The position numbers and the translations under genes are program-made. From Candidatus Thalassarchaeaceae archaeon (GTDB lineage Archaea > Thermoplasmatota > Poseidoniia > Poseidoniales > Thalassarchaeaceae), in the NCBI GenBank assembly GCA_030745885.1, contig JASLNR010000043.1, forward strand, positions 1-64,000: a stretch of DNA of 64,000 nt, written 5' to 3'. The notes under the pieces are model-generated. The model saw only the letters and a list, made by a program, of their open reading frames with translations. It did not search any database and was not told where the DNA came from. Below are positions 44,456 to 51,438 of this stretch, piece by piece. Each line of letters starts with the position of its first letter. Within the stretch, counting starts at the first letter, position 1.

Positions 44456-46618
44456 TCACTTGGCGTCCCTCATCGCCCCATCGCGCACCTTCACCGCGAC
44501 GCCCTTTCGCAGGAAAGCCATCTCGAAGGGAGTGGCTAGGGGCGTTCCGTGAGCAACCAGCCTGCCCCGGGAGTCTACGACCAGGCAAGGCTGGCCGGGA
44601 ATCAGGTGCGGGTCGGCCCCGGAGACGTATCCGTGAATCACGTTCCTTCCCCTGCCCACGAATGGGACGGCATCGTCGATGACGCAGACTCGCGGGACCC
44701 CAGCGAAGACCTCGTCGGGGCCTTCGGTGCCGAACTCGGGAGGCGGTGAGCTGTGCATCTCGTTCAGCCTCCTAGCGCCCTCCAGAGCAAGGGAGAGCCC
44801 GCCATCAGTGAGGCGGGGGGAGAGGATGTGCGCGGTGTCGGTGTGGACGTTGACCATTCGATCGGTGCGCGAACGGCGGGAGCTCATGCCCTCTGTCATC
44901 TTGCAAGCCTCAAGGGGGTTAACGGCGCATAGAAGGGCCAGCTTGTCGACTACGGCGCAGCGATCGAGCCACTCCCTCACAGCGCCAGCCTCGTCGGGAG
45001 GGTTTTGGGGGGGCGGGTCTGGAATGACCCGGGTAACCGGCAGATCCCCCAAGCCGAAATCACCCAGGGACTCGCTGACCTCGTCATCATTGTAGATTCC
45101 GAGCCACATGTCCTCCGGGCCGGTGAGGTGGCACCACGGCGAGACGTCCTCCAAGGTGAACGGGATAGGCCCGATGGGAGTGGAGACGAGTGGGATGGAG
45201 CGTGGCTCCTCAACTAGATTCTGCACGACTGCATGCAAGGCCGAATTGCGCCATGGTGGCGATGCGCCCTCGATCAGGACGATTCGTGCCGGAGGCTTGG
45301 TCGAGGAGTTCCACCACGATCCAGGGGGCCTCCATCTCGTGGCTAGCAGAGCCTGCATGTGCAGTATGTGGGGACGGAACTCTATGTCGTCCCCCAGAGG
45401 CTCGCCACCGTCTCGCAGGGGGTCGCACGAGGCAATGAGCCGGAGGGCGGACTCGCCGACAGGTCCGTCGTCGGGGTCGTCCATCTGGTCTTGTAGCCAG
45501 ACGAAGGCCTCGCGCAGCTGAGGGGAGGAGTGGCTGCGCTGCTCGGCGAGCTGCCATATCGTACCGCTGCGGATGGCCTCGCGGCAGCGAGCCAGTTCGG
45601 CCTGAGTGACTTCCAAATTGTGGTGGGCGAGTATCTCCGATCGCTCGTCGTCGTCCATCGACCTGACCTGCCCCGGCGTGATGCCGAAGAGTGCGTTGGA
45701 AGAGACCGGCCATTCCTCCAGATCGCCCAGCTTTACGGTTCCATTCGGGGACAGCAGGCGGTCGTCACGAGCGAACAGCGCGTATGCAGCGCTGTCGAAC
45801 AGGTCCGCCCCCAGTGCTGTGGCCATCGGGAACAGAAGGGGGTGACCGCATCCGAACAAATGGACAGGGCGGTCAGGGGGCAGGGAGGAGCGGGCAGCTA
45901 GGAGGATTGAGAACAATTCGCGGTAGCGCTGCTGCTCCATCAGGGGAACGATGCCTCCGATGGGATGTACGCAGAAGCCACGGTGCTCGCCCTCCACGCC
46001 GCCCATCAGCCCGCCGGCCTGGGCCCGCAGGTCATGGTGTAGACCGCCTTGTACCGGGCCGTTCAGCAGCATACCCCCTCCTGCTACGGCCAGTGAAGGC
46101 GCGGCGCGCACGGCGGTCTGCTCGACTGAGTGCTCGAGCTGCTCGCGGCTCATGTCGGGGCGGCCGAAGACGTCGAGCATCGTGCCTATGTCGACGTCGA
46201 TGTCACGTTGGAAGGCAACGATCTCCTCGGGGCCCACCTCAACATCGCCATAGACGTAGGACTGGAATGTTCCCGAATCGGTGACCACGGCCCCGGGGAA
46301 ATCCAGCAGGGCATGAACTCCGTCGGCAAGCGACTTCTCGCGCAGGTCCTCGTGCTTCCAAATCACGTAAGAGTTGGTGATCAGGGCCTCTACGCCGTAG
46401 CGCTCCCACATTTCCCTCGGCTCTATGGTCCGCAGGTTGGGGTTGACCACCGGAAGGAGCATCGGGGTGGTGAACGTCCCGTGGCGAGTGTGCAGACGGC
46501 CGATGCGAGCAGCGCCATCGCGCCGTGTCACCTCGAACAGGCCAAGGTCCTGCTCGCGGCAGGGCTCGGGGTCGGGGCGGGTGGGCACAGTCCGTTTGCA
46601 GGGAGTGGACGTCATCAA
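44456..46618 (-). CDS. tgtA: archaeal tRNA-guanine transglycosylase (zinc ligands absent)
   Basis: Exchanges guanine 15 of tRNA for preQ0 in archaeosine synthesis. The catalytic domain keeps TDSGTFQSYVYGD (first catalytic Asp), HPIGGIVPLME, LFGCGHPLLFPMATALG and DLFDSAAYALFARDD (nucleophile Asp). Downstream of it the CxCxxC zinc ligands expected before the HHNL histidine are replaced by WPVSSNALFG. Residues about 400-600 resemble the middle (C1/DUF5591-like) domain, and 640-720 are a PUA domain (VDSRGRLVAHG). At 720 aa it is long for TgtA (about 580) and nearer ArcS; ArcS-type function is the alternative. It overlaps the aconitase X stop by 4 nt. Confidence 0.85.
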   Translation of the reverse strand: MMTSTPCKRTVPTRPDPEPCREQDLGLFEVTRRDGAARIGRLHTRHGTFTTPMLLPVVNPNLRTIEPREMWERYGVEALITNSYVIWKHEDLREKSLADGVHALLDFPGAVVTDSGTFQSYVYGDVEVGPEEIVAFQRDIDVDIGTMLDVFGRPDMSREQLEHSVEQTAVRAAPSLAVAGGGMLLNGPVQGGLHHDLRAQAGGLMGGVEGEHRGFCVHPIGGIVPLMEQQRYRELFSILLAARSSLPPDRPVHLFGCGHPLLFPMATALGADLFDSAAYALFARDDRLLSPNGTVKLGDLEEWPVSSNALFGITPGQVRSMDDDERSEILAHHNLEVTQAELARCREAIRSGTIWQLAEQRSHSSPQLREAFVWLQDQMDDPDDGPVGESALRLIASCDPLRDGGEPLGDDIEFRPHILHMQALLATRWRPPGSWWNSSTKPPARIVLIEGASPPWRNSALHAVVQNLVEEPRSIPLVSTPIGPIPFTLEDVSPWCHLTGPEDMWLGIYNDDEVSESLGDFGLGDLPVTRVIPDPPPQNPPDEAGAVREWLDRCAVVDKLALLCAVNPLEACKMTEGMSSRRSRTDRMVNVHTDTAHILSPRLTDGGLSLALEGARRLNEMHSSPPPEFGTEGPDEVFAGVPRVCVIDDAVPFVGRGRNVIHGYVSGADPHLIPGQPCLVVDSRGRLVAHGTPLATPFEMAFLRKGVAVKVRDGAMRDAK

Positions 46619-48357
46619 TCCTCGGTCGCACGGGAGGTCACCCTCAGAATGACCACGCCACCGGAAAGGACCATGCTCACCTCATCGCCAGTGTTAATCT
46701 CGAGCGTTGGGTCGGCATCGAAGCCGTGGGCGTATGGGACGTCAAGCAGAGACGCTGCTGGAAGGGTCAGCGGGCAGACGTCCCTGTTGACAATGGCCTT
46801 GGGGCCCCTGTCACTGTAAAACAGGCCCATCAGCACGAAGGGGGCGACCGTGGAGCCGGAGCCCTTCGGGTAGATCAGTATGGTGTCCTCGATGGCGATG
46901 CCATCGAGAGGGTGACCGGGGTCCTCGATAACCCCTGTGTCTTGGTTGACGTAACCGAGGTAGGTGATTGGCACATCGGTGGCCAGTGCCCTTCCGCTCA
47001 CGCTCCACTCGGACTGGCTGGGCAGACCCCGCCCGAACGATTCGAAATCGCCTGTCTGGGGGGTCTTTGCCGTTGCCATGGGCTCGGGTGCCTGGGTGCC
47101 GAACTCTGGGAGAGGGGCCTCGATGAGCGTCTCATCGAATGCATGGGCTACGCACTGACCTATGGGGGCCACGCTGGTCGGCATGTGGTTCAGCCCGCTG
47201 GTGAGGTAGTGCTCCGCCTTGAGTGAATTAGTCAGGAGGTGGTTGTAGCGGGCACGGTTGTAGGGCGTGACCTCGGGGCAGGTGTCGCGAAGAACCAGAG
47301 CGCCCGCCTCCTCGAGGATATCCAGGGTTCCATCGGCCGAAATCAGGTCGTGGTTGTGTCCGCTCATGAAGACCCAGAGGCGCTGGTCTGGGATCACCTC
47401 GCCCAGTTCCATCCTAGCACGCACCGCTGCCGCTGTTGCGCGCGCCTCCCCAACGCTGGCCTGCGGACAGCCGATGACCACTAGGTCGACCCTTCCCTTG
47501 GGAGCGAGGTCTCGGTAGCGCTCACCTAACTCGTCCTGGGAGAAGGTTAGCTCTCCTTGGTAGGCATCCACGGGGGGAGCGGCCGCAGTCAGCCCATCCA
47601 CCCATAGCATCGGGCAGCCGTAGTTGGCGGCAGCGGCGGAGAGTGCCTTGCGCATCTCGAAGCTTGCGTGGGGCAGTCCTGTGATGCGCGGCATGGGGCC
47701 CCATGGCAGATCCCACTCGGGCTTCGCCTGCTTCCCTATCCAGTCACCGAGAACGCTCCAATCCGTTGAATCAGACATCTCGCAATCGACTTTGACCAGA
47801 ATGTTAGGGACTCGGTTCTCCGGGACATGCAGACCCCAGTAGGGAGCCCAACCGGTGAGCGCGGTGGCCAAGGCAGACAGCCCGGACTCGCGGTTGGTGA
47901 CCAGTGACGTGTAGGAGTTGGAGAAGCATACTGCGTTCGACTCGGACCACGAGCCTATGCCATCGCCCGAGTCTATGCCTCGGTCATAGGGGGTGCACGA
48001 GAGAATGGCCTCGATTCCGAGCTGCGCATAAGCGTGCACTATCTCGAACTGATTCTCGAGAAAGTCGGGATAATCGATTCCCATCTCCTCGACCTTCTGG
48101 AGGTCACACCCCGCCGAGTTCAGGGTGGTCGGTATGGCGACCTTTCCTTGTGGGTCGCCGGAAACGTCAGCTAGGAACCTCCGCAGGCCATGGCCGCCAG
48201 TGATTACGCTGACCCCGGAGACGTGAGCGTGCTCGACGCGGACGAACTCCGTGGCGCCCGCCGTAGCCGCTAGATCGATGACTAGGCGGGCCGCCTTCTG
48301 CTTGGTCGGACCTTGCTTGCCATCGAGCATCGACCGAAGCTCTCTGGGTATCTCCAC
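46615..48357 (-). CDS. aconitase X, large and small domains fused (probable phosphomevalonate dehydratase)
   Basis: A single chain of about 580 aa: AcnX large domain (DUF521; MLDGKQGPTKQKAARL, TTLNSAGCDLQK, LSCTPYDRG, RDTCPEVTPYNRARY with putative cluster cysteines) to about residue 400, then the small swivel domain (DUF126; GRALATDVPITYLGYVNQDTGVIEDPGHPLDG, KGSGSTVAP). In archaea the split enzyme dehydrates mevalonate-5-phosphate to trans-anhydromevalonate phosphate. With HMG-CoA reductase and mevalonate kinase here, that role is likely; a proline-derivative dehydratase is the alternative. The start is uncertain: GTG 48357 fits the family, TTG 48387 and TTG 48414 also occur. Confidence 0.85.
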   Translation of the reverse strand: MEIPRELRSMLDGKQGPTKQKAARLVIDLAATAGATEFVRVEHAHVSGVSVITGGHGLRRFLADVSGDPQGKVAIPTTLNSAGCDLQKVEEMGIDYPDFLENQFEIVHAYAQLGIEAILSCTPYDRGIDSGDGIGSWSESNAVCFSNSYTSLVTNRESGLSALATALTGWAPYWGLHVPENRVPNILVKVDCEMSDSTDWSVLGDWIGKQAKPEWDLPWGPMPRITGLPHASFEMRKALSAAAANYGCPMLWVDGLTAAAPPVDAYQGELTFSQDELGERYRDLAPKGRVDLVVIGCPQASVGEARATAAAVRARMELGEVIPDQRLWVFMSGHNHDLISADGTLDILEEAGALVLRDTCPEVTPYNRARYNHLLTNSLKAEHYLTSGLNHMPTSVAPIGQCVAHAFDETLIEAPLPEFGTQAPEPMATAKTPQTGDFESFGRGLPSQSEWSVSGRALATDVPITYLGYVNQDTGVIEDPGHPLDGIAIEDTILIYPKGSGSTVAPFVLMGLFYSDRGPKAIVNRDVCPLTLPAASLLDVPYAHGFDADPTLEINTGDEVSMVLSGGVVILRVTSRATED

Positions 48358-48445
48358 AAATGAGGCTCGTGTGCGAGGCTCCTTCAAACCGACGCACGTG
48401 GAATATCGACGCAATACAATTAGAGAAGGGGCCTAATGGGACCCC

Positions 48446-48865
48446 ATGCAGCCGTACCTAGAGCACCTCAATATGACCTCAACCGACGTCGATGAGACGA
48501 TTCGCTTCCTCTTGACGGCAATGCCGGAGCTGCGCGTTCGCGGTAGTGGTGGCGGTGTCAAGGCAAAGCATTGGGTCCATGTTGGCACCGACGAGTCCTA
48601 CCTGTGCATAGAGGACAGGGGGGCGACCGAGAAAGGGCCGCATCAGCCCTATGTCCATCCAGGCATGAACCACCTGGGATTCGTGGTCAGGGACGGTGCG
48701 GTCGTGGCTGAGCGCCTGCGGGCCGCGGGCTACAGGGAAGGCTCGACATACCACGACCACCCTCACAGGCACCGCTACTACTTCTTCGACCATGACGACA
48801 ACGAGTACGAGTTCGTACAGTACCTGAGCGATGATCCCGCAGAGCGCAACGACTACGACCTCTAG
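48446..48865 (+). CDS. VOC/glyoxalase-fold protein
   Basis: A 139-aa member of the vicinal oxygen chelate superfamily. The pair of beta-alpha-beta-beta-beta units is seen as LEHLNMTSTDVDETIRFL and then HPGMNHLGFVVRD, with FFDHDDNEYEFVQY at the end; His and Glu at these positions are the usual metal ligands. Reaction not predictable (glyoxalase, epimerase or resistance enzyme). It is divergent from the aconitase X gene, with 88 nt between the start codons. Confidence 0.85.
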   Translation: MQPYLEHLNMTSTDVDETIRFLLTAMPELRVRGSGGGVKAKHWVHVGTDESYLCIEDRGATEKGPHQPYVHPGMNHLGFVVRDGAVVAERLRAAGYREGSTYHDHPHRHRYYFFDHDDNEYEFVQYLSDDPAERNDYDL

Positions 48866-48915
48866 GGTTTCAAGCGCCACCTCTTCCTCAAATAGTGACG
48901 GCCCGACTCGGTTGC

Positions 48916-50061
48916 GTGGTTGACTTTTCCCTGAGCGAGGAGCAGCAGATGCTCCGGGAGCTAGCTAGGGATTTCGCTGCGGAGGAGATCCGACCCCACG
49001 CAGCAGAGTGGGACAGGAGTGGGGAGTACCCCCTAGAGGCCATCAGAAAGGCCTTCGATCTGGGGCTGCACAGCATCAAGATCCCCGAGGAGTACGGAGG
49101 CGGTGGCATGGGATCCTTCGAGGAGGTCCTCGTCTCCGAGGAGTTGGGCTGGGGCGACCCCGGTTTCGCCACCGCTTCGGGAAGTACCATGCTGGCGTCC
49201 TACCCCCTCATCACGGGTGGCACGGAGGAACAGAAGGAGACCTACCTGACAAGGACTGCTGAGGGCAAGATTGCAGCCTACTGCGTCACCGAGCCCAGTG
49301 CGGGGAGCGATGTGCAGTCGCTTCGTACAGAGGCGGTCAAGGAAGGCGACGAGTACGTCATCAACGGCAAAAAGATGTGGATTACAGGGGCAGGGTACGC
49401 GGACTGGTTCTTCGTGTTGGGGTACACCGACACATCAGCCGGGTACAACGGTCTCAGCGGGTTCGTTGTGGACGCTGACACCCCGGGCATCGAACTAGGC
49501 AAGAAGGAGGAGAACATGGGTCAGCGTTGCTCAGATACCAGAGGGGTCACATTCACTGACGTTCGAGTGCCGGATGACAACCTCGTCGGCGGCGAGGAGA
49601 GTGGCGGCTGGATGAACGCGATGAAGGCCTTCGACCTCTCCAGACCGACCGTCGCGGCGAGTGCGGTGGGCAATGCCAGAGGGGCGATGGAGGAGGCCTG
49701 GGCCTACGCCAACGAGCGCCAGACATTCGGCCAGCCTATCGTGAGGCACCAGTCGATCTCGTTCATGCTCGCCGACATGGCCACCAAGATCGAAGCCGCG
49801 AGACTGCTATGCTGGAAGGCGGGGAAAAAGGCCGACTCGAGTGAGCGCAACACCCTCGAGGCTGCTCACGCCAAGCTCTACGCTGCTGACATGGCGATGG
49901 AGGTCACCACCGACGCCGTCCAGGTCTTCGGCGGGTACGGGTACTCTGAGGAGTACCCTGTTGCCCGCAGAATGCGGGGAGCCAAGATATACCAGATATT
50001 CGAGGGCACGAGCCAAATCCAGAGGATGGTCATCAACAGGGAGCTGAGGGGTTCCCTCTGA
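48916..50061 (+). CDS. acyl-CoA dehydrogenase
   Basis: FAD enzyme that oxidises acyl-CoA to enoyl-CoA. The 381-aa product begins VDFSLSEEQQML, has CVTEPSAGSDVQSL (FAD-binding), WITGAGYADW, GERQTFG-like NERQTFGQPIV, QVFGGYGYSEEYP and the C-terminal IFEGTSQIQ with the catalytic Glu. GTG 48916 matches the family N-terminus; GTG 48895 is another possible start. Short-chain or branched-chain substrates are likely from the length, but not proven. It indicates fatty-acid or amino-acid degradation. Confidence 0.92.
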   Translation: MVDFSLSEEQQMLRELARDFAAEEIRPHAAEWDRSGEYPLEAIRKAFDLGLHSIKIPEEYGGGGMGSFEEVLVSEELGWGDPGFATASGSTMLASYPLITGGTEEQKETYLTRTAEGKIAAYCVTEPSAGSDVQSLRTEAVKEGDEYVINGKKMWITGAGYADWFFVLGYTDTSAGYNGLSGFVVDADTPGIELGKKEENMGQRCSDTRGVTFTDVRVPDDNLVGGEESGGWMNAMKAFDLSRPTVAASAVGNARGAMEEAWAYANERQTFGQPIVRHQSISFMLADMATKIEAARLLCWKAGKKADSSERNTLEAAHAKLYAADMAMEVTTDAVQVFGGYGYSEEYPVARRMRGAKIYQIFEGTSQIQRMVINRELRGSL

Positions 50062-50062
50062 T

Positions 50063-50776
50063 CTATGGCGAGCGCTGGCGGAGCGCCTCCGCCGCGACTA
50101 CGGCCATGGGCGCCTGGAGGTTGTACGAAGGCACGAAGCCGGCCATGGGGACTCGGATGACCAAATCGGAGACACCCAGAATCGAGGTGGGGATGCCGTC
50201 ATGCTCGCCTCCTACCACAAGGAGGAGGTCGCCGGTAAGGTCTGCGTCCCACGGCTCGGTGTCTCCGCAGTCCTCGAGCGCGACCACTCGGAATCCTGCC
50301 TGCCTGGCGGACTCGACCAACCCCTCGCCGTCCACCCAGTGAACCGGCATGAACCGATGCGCCTTCATGGAGGCTCGGATGGCGGCCTTGCGCTCGCTGT
50401 GACTCATATCCCCATCTACGAATACGGCACTGGCCCCGCTAACCTCCGCGGTGCGGATGGTGAAGCCGATATTGACGGGGTAGCGAGCCCCTGCCAGCAG
50501 CCACGCCAGCCCCCCAGTCGAGAGCAAGCGCTCAACGCTGGCTTCTGGGTCTCGGCCGACCAAGGCGAGGATTCCGGGGGGCTCCTCACCCTCAGTGCGC
50601 CTCGCCATCCTCCACAGGTCACTACGCGAGCCCTCCCGTACCGGAATCCCACGAGCGTTTGCGAGAGAGCGCAGCCGCATGACCTCGTCGTCCTCGGACT
50701 CCCGCAGTACGAGCAGCAGGGTCACCTCCTCGGAATCGAGCGCGGCTGCGACCTCCTCGACACCGCACCGCTGCAT
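50063..50776 (-). CDS. SpoU/TrmH-family RNA 2'-O-methyltransferase
   Basis: A 237-aa SPOUT methyltransferase with an N-terminal substrate-binding part (about 1-85) and a C-terminal knotted domain: ARYPVNIGFTIRTAEVSGA (motif 1), LLLVVGGEHDGIP (motif 2) and IRVPMAGFVPSYNLQAPMAVVAAE (motif 3). Motif 3 has SYNLQAP where SLNVSVA is usual. RNA target is unknown; tRNA or 23S rRNA is likely. It converges on the acyl-CoA dehydrogenase gene with a 1-nt gap. Start ATG 50776. Confidence 0.88.
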   Translation of the reverse strand: MQRCGVEEVAAALDSEEVTLLLVLRESEDDEVMRLRSLANARGIPVREGSRSDLWRMARRTEGEEPPGILALVGRDPEASVERLLSTGGLAWLLAGARYPVNIGFTIRTAEVSGASAVFVDGDMSHSERKAAIRASMKAHRFMPVHWVDGEGLVESARQAGFRVVALEDCGDTEPWDADLTGDLLLVVGGEHDGIPTSILGVSDLVIRVPMAGFVPSYNLQAPMAVVAAEALRQRSP

Positions 50777-50867
50777 GGTACCCAAGTTCGGGAGGCGATT
50801 AACCGGGTTTCGGTGTCTAGGCAGTCGAAAGGCGGGGGATTATGTCTTTGCACAGGGCCCGGGGGAC

Positions 50868-51419
50868 ATGGAGGTCACCCGACAGATGGTCCTGGCATTC
50901 ACCCTCGTCTTCGGCCCGCTTGTTCTCGCCTCCTACGCCTATGGCCTCTCCCACTTCGAGAGGCCGGATGATCTGTGGGGGGGGATTCCAGCATCATGGC
51001 AGACCTACATCGTCCCGTTCATGTTCGTGGCCGCAGCAGGCTTCCTGATTTACTGGTGGATTGTGCTCTTCCAGTTCGACGAGGCCGCCCTGTCATCGCT
51101 TCACTGGCCGTGGGTGGACTCCGACGGCATGGGGGCCGGAAGGCTACTGCTGGCCTATGTGCTGATCCTGATCCCGTCCGCGCTGTGGCTCGAGAGCACC
51201 ATCTACCACCTCGAGCATGCCTATGCGTGGACGCCGGTGCTGGTGGTGGGCACCCTCCTGCTAACCTCGGTCGGCAACGTGATGCTGGGACTGCTGGCGT
51301 ACGGGGCCCACCAGGACGGGCTGGAGCACTCCGGGCTGATGATAGCCGGTGCTGGGATGCTCGCCATACAGTGCATAATCAACGATCTAGTAATCTGGAC
51401 TTACAAGTTCCCTTGGTAG
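50868..51419 (+). CDS. hypothetical membrane protein
   Basis: Unrecognised 183-aa protein with five hydrophobic helices (MVLAFTLVFGPLVLASYAYG, YIVPFMFVAAAGFLIYWWIVLF, LLLAYVLILIPSALWL, VLVVGTLLLTSVGNVMLGLL, LMIAGAGMLAIQCIINDLV). Short acidic loops connect them. The start is ATG 50868; the ORF extending to 50595 overlaps the SPOUT gene antisense and is rejected. Divergent from the SPOUT gene. No family assigned. Confidence 0.65.
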   Translation: MEVTRQMVLAFTLVFGPLVLASYAYGLSHFERPDDLWGGIPASWQTYIVPFMFVAAAGFLIYWWIVLFQFDEAALSSLHWPWVDSDGMGAGRLLLAYVLILIPSALWLESTIYHLEHAYAWTPVLVVGTLLLTSVGNVMLGLLAYGAHQDGLEHSGLMIAGAGMLAIQCIINDLVIWTYKFPW

Positions 51420-51438
51420 CCACACGGCTCACTAGGGC

